Shown: in pieces, positions 51,349-61,656 of the stretch | Layout: each line of letters begins with the position of its first letter | Numbering within the stretch: position 1 is the first letter of the stretch | Translations under genes and position numbers: made by a program | Source: Tranzscheliella williamsii | Taxonomy: Eukaryota > Basidiomycota > Ustilaginomycetes > Ustilaginales > Ustilaginaceae | DNA length: 64,000 bases | Direction: 5' to 3' | Assembly (NCBI GenBank): GCA_023212725.1 | Contig: JALBYF010000077.1 | Span: 1 to 64,000 of the forward strand | Notes under the pieces: generated by a model | The model's input: only the letters and a program-made list of their open reading frames with translations | The model's database searches: none | What the model was told of the DNA's origin: nothing

Positions 51349-52904
51349 ATGAAAACAGTGAGCCTGTCTATGGTTGTTTTTTGTGCATTGCACTTGGTAG
51401 CAGCTGTCCATCCCCAGCTCTACGGTGAAGTTGCACATGGCGAAACCGGACCCTCTGTCGCATCTGCCCATAGTACACTCAAACTGACCCCGTGGTCTAA
51501 AAGGACGCTTGCGCAAGTTGGCGAGGCGGTTGGTAGGTCTCCAGTTACGCTGCAGGTTAGCTCACTATATGTATTCTGCTGGACAGCATACTGATGTATA
51601 TTTTTCTTGCCGACTCGCTACATTTGCAACGTGCAAATCCTTCTTTTTTCAACGCGCAATCCTCATAACCTGGGAAATAGCCGAAGCGGCGCCCGAAGGG
51701 AAGGTTGTTGCTCATGAGCTGAAAGAAGAGGGTGCTAAGCTATCTGGCTCCCCATCGCCAGCAGCGGAGGCCGGCAGGCTGGCTGGCGCTCCTCAGCAGA
51801 CAGGGAAAACTTTGCCATCGTGGCTGGTAAGGCTGAAAAAGGTGGGGAGCAAATTCCAACTCTCCGAACATCGCGTGAATCGAGAAGACCTCATGATCGG
51901 AGGCTTGGCTATGCTCTTCTGGGGTGGTTTGGGTACTCTCACAGCCGCACATTTCTATTGTGATCACAAGCGAAAGGAAAAGCAAAGCGTTGCCTTTTGC
52001 GACCCCGAGCCTCAGAGACCACAACCGATCAAGCCGTCTGACTGGCACAAACGGCATCTGACAGCAGCTGGTACGTCTCTGTTACGGCAAAGTTCAGCTT
52101 GCCAACTCTTTTTGACGGCCCACTTATCTGTATCCCCCATTTTTGTATATTCAACGTGCGACCCTGATGTGCTCAAGCAGCGGAAGAGGTACCAGAGCTC
52201 AAAGAAGCGACTGCCGAGCTGTCTGGCCCTGAAGATCCAGCAGCTGCTGAGCACCGCGCTCAGCTTTACGCGCGAGCTGCACCTGGCGAAACTGGACGCT
52301 CCATCGCATCTTCTCGTGATGTACTCAAACTGACTCGGTGGTCTAAAAGGACGCTTGCACAAGTTGGCGAAGCGGTTGGTAGGTCTCCGGTTATGATGCA
52401 GTTTAGCTCACTATATGTATGCTGCGGGACAGCGCACTGATGTCTATTTTCCTTGCCAACTCGCTACATCTGCAACGTTCAAATCGGTTCTTATACCATT
52501 CCCTTGCCACCTGGCTACAACCAACGTGCAATCGATTCTATGACATGTAATCCTATTAACCTTGAACAGCCAAAGCGGCGCCTGAAGGACAAAGGGTGGC
52601 CGCTCAGCTGGGAGAAAAGGCCGCCGAGCTATCTGGCTCCACATCATCAGTAACGGAGGCCGGCAGGTTGGCTGGCGCTCCTCAGCAGGCAGGGGAAGCT
52701 CTGCCATCGCGATCGCCAGGCTCGAGAAGCGTGTCGGGAAGAACTAGAACTCCAGAGGAGCGCAAATACCGCGCCAAATTCATCGCCTTAGGCATTGCTG
52801 CGGGAGTTTGGACGAGTATACTTGCGCTCGATGTCGGATATGGCGTTTCCATGATGAAGCAGAAATCCGAAGATGCCGCAGCTGAGGCAGGGCCTGTACC
52901 TTAG
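51349..52904 (+). CDS. Secreted/membrane protein made of two tandem two-exon modules, candidate effector
   Basis: Four exons, 51349-51532, 51681-52070, 52181-52378 and 52570-52904, join in frame to 368 aa; donors are GTAGGT, GTACGT and GTAGGT, and all junctions are phase 1. Residues 1-20 are a signal peptide (MKTVSLSMVVFCALHLVAAV). Exons 1 and 3 encode related segments: LYxxxAxGETG, then LKLTxWSKRTLAQVGEAV. Exons 2 and 4 encode related segments: AAPEGxxVA, LSGS, EAGRLAGAPQQ, and each ends in a membrane segment (about 132-155 and 328-350) with a charged tail. Lys-Arg pairs at 51-52 and 247-248 sit at equivalent places in both modules and are potential Kex2 sites. I recognise no family. Signal peptide, TATA box and lineage-specific look fit a fungal effector or cell-surface protein, which is inference. 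Confidence 0.7.
51533..52569 (+). repeat. Duplicated intron sequence within the two-module gene
   Basis: The first about 105 bases of intron 1 (from 51533) and intron 3 (from 52379) align base for base, both opening GTAGGTCTCC and sharing TTAGCTCACTATATGTAT. By eye about 15 of 106 positions differ. After that the introns diverge and differ in length (148 and 191 nt). This shows that the duplication copied genomic DNA including the intron, not a processed transcript. Confidence 0.8.
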
Positions 52905-54488
52905 CACCCTCACCTCTGGTTGGACGCGGCGTAAATCCCATACCAGCGCACAGCATATCAGACATTCTCTAGCCATTCGAAATACGCTTACTCTATTGTT
53001 ACCATCGTCATCACCGCGTTCAACCGTACTAATGCTTGCTTGATACTCTGTTCTCGGCGGCCAACCAAGTCGGAGCACGCAGCAACTCCCCACGGTGCGT
53101 TGTCAAAAGAAATCATATGTGTTTGTGAGGCGTGGGCTGCTTTTTCGCTACTTTATAGCCAGTATTGTCTCGTTGCGAGGAACTGGAGTTGAGTATGTCA
53201 ATTGAAGGTTCCGTAGCAGGAAGCGTACCAAACAGACGCAGCAGTTCGATCCTCAAGGTGGGTCGAGCGGCCGCTTTTCACGAGCAGCCTTTGTGAAAGA
53301 GTACCGATCTTAATCCAGCACACATACGCTGACGTTTTCCCCTTCAGAACGCATGGGTGCAGCACAGGGAAGAGGAAGCTCGAAACCGATTGCAAACCGA
53401 TTGCAACGCCTTGGATTGGCATTGGCAGTGAATCTAGCGCTCAGATCCAGCCTGGTCCCATGACAAAGTCGTGTGGCGACAGCGTTATTCACAGGCACGA
53501 TCGAGAGCTGCCAAGAAGCAATGCCCAGCCAGCAACACTATAGGGCGACCCAACATTCGCAGGATCTCAGGCCGCAGCCATTTGCTAGAACACTTACTAT
53601 CTGGATTAGTGTGTAGTCGACAGCATCCTTTGGTTCAGAAGCAGAGTCACAACGGTGGCTGGTAGGGTCCAGGCAATATCTGCCGCGGGCCAATCGGAGA
53701 TACACGACCCGCGGGCCCAAAGACTACTTATTCCGCCTTATATTCTTACAGTCTACTAGTTAAGCCCAAGCTTGGCCACTTGCGTTGCGTGGGCTGAGTT
53801 GAGACAACACGTACGCTACAAAAGTTCTCTACCTCGAAATTGAAATCCCAACCTAGTTTGGAAACTACAAAGTCCGGTCAATACAGAGAACCTCATCATG
53901 CGGGAAAATAGAACAGATTACCTTTTCCAAGGTGTAGTCGGAAGCAATAATTAATAACGTGTGTCATCGCAAGCACAGCAATCGTGGAAGCCGAGTATCG
54001 GCACAGGCACGGCACAGGTACAGAAATGGGAAGTGTTTCCGTTTTTGGATGCTGGGCACTGCAGCAGTCCTGAGGTGCGACAAGTGTGCCGCGATATGGT
54101 CAAAGGCGTAAGATTCATGATTGTCCAGCTTCCATCACGATCAGCCTCGCTCGTCTTGCGATCAGCCGTTCACGTTCCATTCTCCACCATCAACCCCGGC
54201 TTCAATCACTTCCTGCGTCTTCGCAGCTCATCTTTATTCTCTAGTTTCGGCAGCTTCGACGACGTTGCACCGCCAACAGCAGCTCTGCACACAGCTCAGC
54301 TCGCTCGTGTCCGATTAGCAGTACCGGATCAGGTCTCTGGCGGCAATTGACGGCTCAAACTCGTCCAGCTCTCCTGTCTATAGCATCGCGTCGGCAGACC
54401 TCATTTTCCCATACAGCTAGTCCTTGCACATTCGCATCACGACTGTCACAACACCTCTGTCTCTCGTCAGAACCCCATATACGCCGTT
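52905..54488. other. Intergenic region before RSP5
   Basis: About 1.58 kb between two plus-strand genes. A 130-codon frame at 53961-54350 opens at GTG and runs into the C/T-rich leader of RSP5; it lacks a recognisable product. No repeats of the upstream duplicated module were found here. Confidence 0.4.
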
Positions 54489-57041
54489 ATGGTTAATCCT
54501 CGCAACCCCAGCGCTTCTGCAAGGAAGATTCGCATCACTGTCGTGGCTGCCGATGGCCTGGCGAAAAGAGACGTCTTCCGTCTTCCCGATCCTTTTGCCA
54601 TCGTCACAGTAGACGGTGAACAGACGCACTCCACCTCCGTCATCAAGAAAACTCTCAACCCATACTGGAACGACAGCTTTGATGTTAATGTCACCGACTC
54701 TTCCGTGATTGCGGTGCAGATCTTTGATCAGAAAAAGTTCAAGAAGCGTGATCAGGGCTTCTTGGGCGTCATCAACATCCGTGTGGCTGATGTGCTGGAT
54801 CTCGAGCTCGGTGGGAAGCGGCTCCTGAACAAGGAGCTCAAAAAGTCCAATGACAACCTTGTCGTGCATGGCAAGCTGATCATTGACCTCAACACCAATG
54901 TCTCCACTCCTATCAACAACAATTCTAGCGCTGGCCCCACCAACTTACTGACGCCCGGCGCAGGCAATACCTCCTCCGCTTCCCTCGCCACTCCTGCATC
55001 GTCTTCCAGTGCAGCTCGACTTGATCCTCGGCCGTCCACATCTGGCAGCGGCACCAGCACTCCTGTCGCTGCGCCGACCCTTACTACAGAGTCCTCCGGT
55101 CGTCCGCTTTCCACGGCAGACAACAGCTCAGCATCCGCCGGCGCCCCTACCGCCGCTTCGTTGGCTCCTCACAGTGCTCAGCCTACTACCGGAAGTGAGC
55201 CGAGAACCTCCACCGCTCCCATCACACCTGCGTCCCGCCCGAGCGGTACTGCCTCACAGGACGCACGTTCCGATGAGTACGGGCCCTTGCCTGCTGGCTG
55301 GGAGAGAAGGACCGACCATCTAGGACGGACCTATTACGTCGACCATAATACCAGATCCACCACTTGGACCAGACCTTCCGCTAACGCTAGCACCAACACT
55401 GCAGCTGCCGCAAGCACTTCCGCCGCTGATCGACAGAGGCATAGCAACCGCGCCTTAGCCGACGATTTCCTTGGGGTCAGCGATGGTGACACATCGCGAT
55501 CCTCTGCCGCTGGCGGCTCTGCTCTTGCCAGTCCTGCTGCTTCGTCGGCCGCCGCCAATCCTCTGCCCGCCAGCTCGAACACCACAGCTGGAAATGGCCC
55601 GCTTCCCGCAGGTTGGGAACAACGACATACTCCTGAAGGTCGACCTTACTTTGTGGATCATAACACCAGGACCACGACCTGGGTCGACCCTCGACGTCAG
55701 CAGATCCTGCGAATTATGGGCCCCAACGGCAACAACCTGACTGTACAGCCTCAGAGTGTTTCACAGCTTGGTCCGCTGCCCAGCGGCTGGGAGATGCGTC
55801 TTACTTCCACTGCCCGAGTCTACTTTGTAGACCATAACACCAAGACTACAACCTGGGATGACCCAAGGTTGCCATCCAGTCTTGACCAAAACGTGCCGCA
55901 GTACAAGAGGGACTTCCGACGGAAGCTGATCTACTTCCGAAGTCAGCCTGCGTTGCGACCAATCCCGGGACAATGTCATATCAAGATCCGCCGTACTCAT
56001 ATCTTTGAGGATTCGTATGCCGAAATCATGCGTCAGCAACCCAACGACCTCAAGAAACGTCTTATGATCAAATTCGACGGCGAGGATGGTCTCGACTACG
56101 GTGGTCTCTCTCGAGAATTCTTCTTCCTGCTTTCTCACGAGATGTTCAACCCCTTCTACTGTCTCTTTGAGTACAGTGCCCACGACAACTATACTCTGCA
56201 GATCAACCCGCACTCGGGCATCAACCCAGAACATCTCAACTACTTCAAGTTCATCGGTCGCGTGCTTGGCCTGGCAATCTTCCACCGCAGATTCCTCGAC
56301 GCTTACTTTATTGTCTCATTCTACAAGATGATCCTCAAGAAGAAGATCTCGTTGAGCGACCTGGAATCTGTCGACGCTGACTATCACCGATCGCTGCAGT
56401 GGATGCTGGACAATGATATCACAGATAGCATAGACGAGACCTTTACCGCCGTTGAAGACAAGTTTGGCGAAATGGTCACCGTCGAGCTCAAGCCCGGTGG
56501 AGAAGAGATTGTTTTGACCAACGAAAACAAGGCTGAGTACATTGAGCTAATGACCGAGTGGAGGATCAGCAAGCGAGTCGAGGAGCAATTCAAGGCTTTC
56601 ATCAGCGGCTTCACCGAGCTGATCCCCCAGGATCTTATCAACGTCTTTGACGAACGTGAACTCGAACTCCTAATCGGCGGTATGTCGGAGATTGATGTTG
56701 ATGACTGGAAGAAGTTTACCGACTACCGAGGCTTCACCGAGCAGGACCAGGTGGTGCAGTGGTTCTGGCAATGCGTTCGAGCATGGCCTACCGAAAAGAA
56801 GTCCCGACTGTTGCAGTTCGCCACCGGAACGTCGCGCATTCCGGTCAACGGTTTCAAGGACCTGCAAGGCTCGGACGGGCCGCGCAGATTCACCATTGAA
56901 AAGTCTGGCGAGGTCAACCAGCTCCCCAAATCCCATACCTGCTTTAACCGGATCGATCTACCGCCTTATCCATCGTTCGAGACGCTGGAGAGCAAGCTCG
57001 CGCTCGCCATCGAGGAGGGTATGGGCTTCGGCAACGAGTGA
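54489..57041 (+). CDS. RSP5: HECT-type ubiquitin ligase Rsp5 (NEDD4 family)
   Basis: An 850-aa C2-WW-WW-WW-HECT protein, the fungal NEDD4 orthologue that ubiquitinates membrane proteins for endocytosis and sorting, and acts on many cytosolic targets. The C2 domain spans about 10-130 ([29 protein letters not shown]). A Ser/Thr/Pro-rich linker leads to WW1 at about 265-297, WW2 at about 367-400 and WW3 at about 425-459, each with GPLPxGWE and YFVDHNT or YYVDHNT. The HECT domain covers about 500-850 with the catalytic cysteine C818 in [13 protein letters not shown]. The end GMGFGNE is the usual acidic-aromatic HECT tail. Yeast Rsp5 is 809 aa with Cys777. Single exon, complete. Confidence 0.97.
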   Translation: MVNPRNPSASARKIRITVVAADGLAKRDVFRLPDPFAIVTVDGEQTHSTSVIKKTLNPYWNDSFDVNVTDSSVIAVQIFDQKKFKKRDQGFLGVINIRVADVLDLELGGKRLLNKELKKSNDNLVVHGKLIIDLNTNVSTPINNNSSAGPTNLLTPGAGNTSSASLATPASSSSAARLDPRPSTSGSGTSTPVAAPTLTTESSGRPLSTADNSSASAGAPTAASLAPHSAQPTTGSEPRTSTAPITPASRPSGTASQDARSDEYGPLPAGWERRTDHLGRTYYVDHNTRSTTWTRPSANASTNTAAAASTSAADRQRHSNRALADDFLGVSDGDTSRSSAAGGSALASPAASSAAANPLPASSNTTAGNGPLPAGWEQRHTPEGRPYFVDHNTRTTTWVDPRRQQILRIMGPNGNNLTVQPQSVSQLGPLPSGWEMRLTSTARVYFVDHNTKTTTWDDPRLPSSLDQNVPQYKRDFRRKLIYFRSQPALRPIPGQCHIKIRRTHIFEDSYAEIMRQQPNDLKKRLMIKFDGEDGLDYGGLSREFFFLLSHEMFNPFYCLFEYSAHDNYTLQINPHSGINPEHLNYFKFIGRVLGLAIFHRRFLDAYFIVSFYKMILKKKISLSDLESVDADYHRSLQWMLDNDITDSIDETFTAVEDKFGEMVTVELKPGGEEIVLTNENKAEYIELMTEWRISKRVEEQFKAFISGFTELIPQDLINVFDERELELLIGGMSEIDVDDWKKFTDYRGFTEQDQVVQWFWQCVRAWPTEKKSRLLQFATGTSRIPVNGFKDLQGSDGPRRFTIEKSGEVNQLPKSHTCFNRIDLPPYPSFETLESKLALAIEEGMGFGNE

Positions 57042-57571
57042 TCAACGGGCCACCCGCTTCATCTCGAGCCAGCTTCATAACCCACTTTCCAACAGCCCCC
57101 TATAGGCGCGCTGACCTGATGTAGCGCGAACATATCCATTCTCGTACCGCCCCCATAGTCAGATATCGCTTTTTCCTTCTCTTGTCCTGTTTCAGTCACC
57201 CGTTCCCAGATCTCGAGATAACCCTACCGTCTCTTCCATTCGCACTTGTACATGTCTCGCCTGCAATCGTCTCCATCCTAGCATGTCGTGCCGCAGCATG
57301 AAAAGGCGCTGCCCTGCGCTTATTTAGTCTGCTGCCGCGGCATTCGAGTGCTTTCGGCTGTCTGGGACGCTAAGGCTCAGCTCAGGAGCATCAGCATTGT
57401 ACATAGACTGATCTTTTCTGTTGGGCACGCCACGGCGCGTGTGCTGCGATGCCCGCATGCGCTCGCGCTGCACTCGCTGCACACACGGCGGCCGGGTTTG
57501 GCTTGGAAATGGCCGGGCTTGGTGATGTTCATGATGGGTCGTGATTAAGGATGCTCTATGGGGGTGGGTAT
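57042..57571. other. Convergent intergenic region, RSP5 / SLC35F6-like
   Basis: About 530 bases between convergent stop codons. Both 3' UTRs lie here. No supported ORF. Confidence 0.4.
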
Positions 57572-59020
57572 CTAGGCTCGTGTGTCGTCGCTGTCGGGGT
57601 GGTCGGGACGGGAGGGGAGGGGTGTGTAGGCGGCGGAGCGGGTGGCGCAGCAGGCAGGGGGGGAGACAATGCCGTTGAAGAGGAAGGTGCCGTAGACGAG
57701 CAGGCCGAAGCCGAGCACCTGGAGGCTGCCCGAGGCGGCGCGGAACGTCTCCCAGCCGAGACTGAGCGAGACGACCCAGATACCGAGCGTGCGGCACGTG
57801 TCGATGGTCGAGCGCGCGGTCGCCGAGACATTGCGCGTGACCGAGAGGCCGAAGAAGTTGAAGAAGGCAATCGTAAAGCAGATGGCCACGGACGAGACCA
57901 GCACGGCAGGCACCGACGTGATCTGCTCCCACCCCGCCGTCATGTCAAAGTACCCGCCTCGGCCCTCGGGCGTCGCGCCGACAAAGTAGTGCAGCAGCGG
58001 CATCGCAATCATGGTCGTCACTGAACCAAACAACCCCTCGTAGCCAACAGCAAGCAGGGGCTCGACAGAGTAGCGCGACATGATCTTCTCTTCCAGCACA
58101 AACTGAGAGGCAGTGAAGAGCTGCGCAAAGAGGATCAGGAGCACGCCCAGCAAAGCCTCGGCCGATTCGGGGATCTCGTCGTCTGCCTCGCCCGAGCTGG
58201 ACGAGGAAGTGGCCTCGGAAGACCTAAGGAGCGTGCCCGACAGCCCGACAATGGAGACGCCCATCATCACGGCAACCAGACTGAGCCACTGGAAAAGGTA
58301 GAGATGCCTTCGGAGAAAGATGACAGAGAAGACGCCAACCCAGAGCACCAGAGCGCCTCTGGTCATCTGGTAAATGCTGACAGGCGTAAAGAGTAGACCG
58401 ACGTTCATCAGCGTGGTACCGCAAATGTCGCAAAGCGCTGGCATGAAGAAGAGACCGATTGCCTTGCCGGACAGCGTCTCGCCGGTGTATGCCTCCAGCT
58501 CGTCCGTCTGCCTGGGATCGATAAAGCTGCTGTCGTTGTCCAGTTCGCCTGGCTGAACTGCTCTTGAGGCGATCTCAAAAGGCGGGGCCGGCACAGGTGG
58601 CTCCGAAGGCGCATGGGTAGCTCCAGTGTGAACTCTTGAGCGTGTGGCTTCGTAGGATGCCATGGGGGAAGGGTCTCCTCCGAACCTGGAGCGCGGCGAG
58701 TTGTCGGCGTCGACGATGATGCCCGAGTCGGGGGGCAAGTCGAGCAGGGGCTTCTTCAGAGCGGCATCGGCATCCGAAGATGCAAAGAAGCGCGTATACA
58801 AGAGGCGAAGTAGGACGGGGATTAAACAAAGGCATTCGCCCAGAAACATCTGCAGCGTTTGCCAAACGGGCTGAGAAAACTCTATGCGCTTGCGAGGATC
58901 CTTGGCGTCGCAGTGGGCGACACATTGCATGTCTTGGTACTTGTTGAGTAAGGAATTGCTGATGCCGGTCACTAACATACCGGTCACAAAGACCGGTATA
59001 AGCGACTTGGTGGACAGCAT
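57572..59020 (-). CDS. SLC35F6-like drug/metabolite transporter-superfamily membrane protein
   Basis: From the ATG at 59020 the product is 482 aa with about ten hydrophobic segments, opening MLSTKSLIPVFVTGMLVTG. The blocks SNSLLNKYQDMQCV and QTLQMFLGECLCLIPVL match the start of SLC35F6-type EamA transporters of lysosome, vacuole or mitochondrion. Later blocks are LPALCDICGTTLMNVGLLF, SIYQMTRGALVLWVGVFSVI and QFVLEEKIMSRYSVEPLLAVGYEGLFG, all typical of this group. A loop of about 100 residues between TM2 and TM3 is low in complexity. The same frame stays open upstream to 59296 and looks like coding sequence but has no ATG; an in-frame TAA stops it just beyond. A short upstream exon is possible (an ACTAAT branch-like motif and AG lie there). 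Substrate unknown. Confidence 0.82.
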   Translation of the reverse strand: MLSTKSLIPVFVTGMLVTGISNSLLNKYQDMQCVAHCDAKDPRKRIEFSQPVWQTLQMFLGECLCLIPVLLRLLYTRFFASSDADAALKKPLLDLPPDSGIIVDADNSPRSRFGGDPSPMASYEATRSRVHTGATHAPSEPPVPAPPFEIASRAVQPGELDNDSSFIDPRQTDELEAYTGETLSGKAIGLFFMPALCDICGTTLMNVGLLFTPVSIYQMTRGALVLWVGVFSVIFLRRHLYLFQWLSLVAVMMGVSIVGLSGTLLRSSEATSSSSSGEADDEIPESAEALLGVLLILFAQLFTASQFVLEEKIMSRYSVEPLLAVGYEGLFGSVTTMIAMPLLHYFVGATPEGRGGYFDMTAGWEQITSVPAVLVSSVAICFTIAFFNFFGLSVTRNVSATARSTIDTCRTLGIWVVSLSLGWETFRAASGSLQVLGFGLLVYGTFLFNGIVSPPACCATRSAAYTPLPSRPDHPDSDDTRA

Positions 59021-60051
59021 TTTTTCTCTCTCCTTTCGGGCCTCTTCGTGTGTATCTTCGTGCGCTTCTAGTCGTTCTTCTCGTACTCTGCTGGGTCCAA
59101 CGTCTCGAGTGCGCGCGGGAAGCTGGCTGTCGCTGAGAGCAAAGGTCTTGTGAGGGGACTCCGGATCGGATCGAGTGGTACTTTGATGAACGATAGACGT
59201 CTCGGTACGATCAGTGGAAAGCGATGATTGGGACTGCGAGTTGGATAGAGCTACAAGCTCGATGCCGGAAGTGATGTGGTGCGTCGTCTTCGCCACAGCT
59301 TAAAGGCTATATTATCTTCGATCCGCCCCGTATTAGTAGCGCTGCAAGCAGATAAGGAGAAGAGATGGAAACGACACGAGAAAGGTGGTATCCGTGGAAG
59401 GGCAGACCCACGTCGGCTGCAAGACAAGGTACGTGTTGGTAATGAGGGAGGTGGGACTCGTTAGCGTTGTCGCCTGGCGAGCCGTGATAAGGACAGCGTG
59501 CAATCACACAACACCAGCGAGGGACCCTTAAAGTCAGGCGCGGTGGATTTGCTTGCCAATCAGCCATCGAGTCAGCCGCATAGCGCTCTCAACTCCGCTG
59601 TGTCGCTCTCGTCTGACTCGGCCGCCTCTGCGCTGTATTTACCGGACGACTGCTTCCCGCAAGAAAACGTAATGGTGACGCGTCGATTCGAATCAGCCCG
59701 CGTCATCGAAATGTAAATCAATGCATTTAGGGGTGTGTCCCTTCCTTATCAGGGCGACATGGGCTCCTTCAATAAGCGGATGTCAGTCAATGGTTGATTA
59801 CTCGTGCGAGTATTTGTTACGTTTGGATAGATTCGCTCGGCTCCGGACACCCTTCGAGTTGAAGGTTTACATCTGCTGAGCCTTTCCTGCTTCTTGCTTT
59901 CTCATCACTGCCGGCTGCTCTATCGCAAATCCAGCCATTAGTCGCGTGGTAGGGAGCTGCACTGACCATTGGAGCGGTCCATTGGCGAGGCGGAAGTGCA
60001 TCCCTCACAGTGGCTCAGCGCACCACCCGTGCGGTGCATTGAGCAGTCAAG
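59021..60051. other. Divergent intergenic region, SLC35F6-like / HDAC
   Basis: The first 276 bases (to 59296) are an open in-frame extension of the transporter gene with hydrophilic, coding-like content. The rest, about 750 bases, shows no supported gene and presumably holds both promoters. A 86-codon minus-strand ATG ORF at 59307-59567 ends at a stop near the possible acceptor and may contain a 5' exon, unproven. Confidence 0.35.
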
Positions 60052-61386
60052 ATGGTGGTGCTCGACTTTGACATGGCCTCGCGTTCGGGTAACGACAATC
60101 CCACCTTTTCCGACTCGCCGTTCTTCTATGACAGGTCGAACGCAAATGGGGCTGGACAGGCCCTTCTCCAAACCGCTAGCGGCGTTCAGCCACACTCCAA
60201 AACCAGGGTCAGCTACTATCACCCCGCAGGCGTAGGCGACTTTCACTATGGAGAGAGACATCCTATGAAACCCGCCCGGTTGACTCTCACCAATCAGCTC
60301 GTCCTTTCCTATGGGCTTCACAAGCATATGAGCGTCTATACGCCGCGCGAAGCTACGAAAGAGGAGCTTGAGACGTTCCACGACAGCGATTACGTCGACT
60401 TCCTCGCCAGCGTCACCCCCACCACTCCCCCGTCTGCGTCCTTCACTAGATTCAATTTTGCAGATGACTGCCCCGTGTTTGATGGCATGTACGAATTCTG
60501 CAAGGCTTACTCTGGCGCATCGCTTGCTGGCGCTCGAAAACTCGCCTCGGGAGAGACCGATATTGCGATCAACTGGTCGGGTGGACTGCACCACGCCAAA
60601 AAGTTCGAAGCGTCCGGTTTCTGCTATGTCAACGACATTGTGCTCGGCATTTTGGAATTGCTGCGCTACCACCCCAGAGTTCTCTACATCGACATTGACA
60701 TCCATCACGGTGACGGTGTGCAAGAAGCGTTCTACAACTCGAATCGTGTCATGACAGTGTCGTTTCACAAGTACGGCAACGACTTCTTTCCCTGCACCGG
60801 CAACATTGATGAGATCGGCACAGGCCTGGGCAAGCACTTTTGCCTCAACGTACCACTGCAGGACGGCATCGACGATTCTGCCTATGTTGCCCTTTTCAAG
60901 AGTGTTATGGAACCCTGCATCACTACCTTCCGCCCTGCCTCTATTGTGCTCCAGTGCGGAGCAGACTCGCTCGGACTGGACCGACTCGGGTGCTTCAATC
61001 TCAGCATCGCTGCGCACGGCGAATGTGTTCGCTTTATCAAGTCGTTTGGGCTGCCGCTGTTGGTGCTGGGAGGTGGTGGGTACACGATCCGGAACGTCGC
61101 CCGATGCTGGGCGTATGAGACGTCGGTCCTGACGGGCTGCTCCATCCCGGATGCCCTGCCTGAGACGCCGTACCAGGAGTTCTTCGCCCCCACCTACCGC
61201 CTTCACGAGCCCACTCAGGCCGGCCGAGTGGAGAACCAGAACACCAAGGCTAGCCTCGAGAAGATCCGCGTCCAGATCCTTGAGCAGCTCCGCTACCTCC
61301 ACGGCGCACCCAGCGTCCAAATGCAAGAGCTTCCCCCCGACCTTGCCGGCGCGTGGCTCGAGGAAGAGGTCGAACTCCCCAAGTAG
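60052..61386 (+). CDS. HOS2: Class I histone deacetylase, Hos2/HDAC3-like
   Basis: A 444-aa zinc-dependent lysine deacetylase. The tandem active-site histidines are H180 and H181 (GGLHHAKK). Zinc ligands are D216 and H218 in [10 protein letters not shown] and D305 in [13 protein letters not shown]. The catalytic tyrosine is Y344 in [28 protein letters not shown] and [20 protein letters not shown] are typical of class I enzymes. The short C-terminus without an acidic tail, and the block NINAP-like region replaced by DYVDFLASV, favour the Hos2/HDAC3 branch (Set3 complex subunit) over Rpd3. In smut fungi Hos2 has been linked to dimorphism and virulence, but that role is from literature knowledge of relatives. 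Single exon. Convergent with the AP-1 gene, 270 bp away. Confidence 0.92.
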   Translation: MVVLDFDMASRSGNDNPTFSDSPFFYDRSNANGAGQALLQTASGVQPHSKTRVSYYHPAGVGDFHYGERHPMKPARLTLTNQLVLSYGLHKHMSVYTPREATKEELETFHDSDYVDFLASVTPTTPPSASFTRFNFADDCPVFDGMYEFCKAYSGASLAGARKLASGETDIAINWSGGLHHAKKFEASGFCYVNDIVLGILELLRYHPRVLYIDIDIHHGDGVQEAFYNSNRVMTVSFHKYGNDFFPCTGNIDEIGTGLGKHFCLNVPLQDGIDDSAYVALFKSVMEPCITTFRPASIVLQCGADSLGLDRLGCFNLSIAAHGECVRFIKSFGLPLLVLGGGGYTIRNVARCWAYETSVLTGCSIPDALPETPYQEFFAPTYRLHEPTQAGRVENQNTKASLEKIRVQILEQLRYLHGAPSVQMQELPPDLAGAWLEEEVELPK

Positions 61387-61656
61387 CCCCCCACTCCCTG
61401 CGGGTCCCATACCGTGGCCGCCATCGATACCCTCTCCCCGCTACTTTTTGAAAATCGTCACCGCACTCGCCGCAGGACACGTCCCGCCCGCATGTACTTG
61501 TAATCTGTAGCATGTACTCTACTCTGTAATCATACCCACATAGCCACTGGATCCAACGACTAATGTTGGTCGGCCGGCACGGTATGTGATCGCACCACGA
61601 CAGTCAGTGGGAGAAAGTTCGTTGCTGCTATGATGTGACGGGAGAGGATGGGAGGC

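Noticed and set aside
53961..54350. 129-codon frame upstream of RSP5
   Set aside because: GTG start and no family; it overlaps the C/T-rich RSP5 leader, so most likely 5' UTR or promoter.
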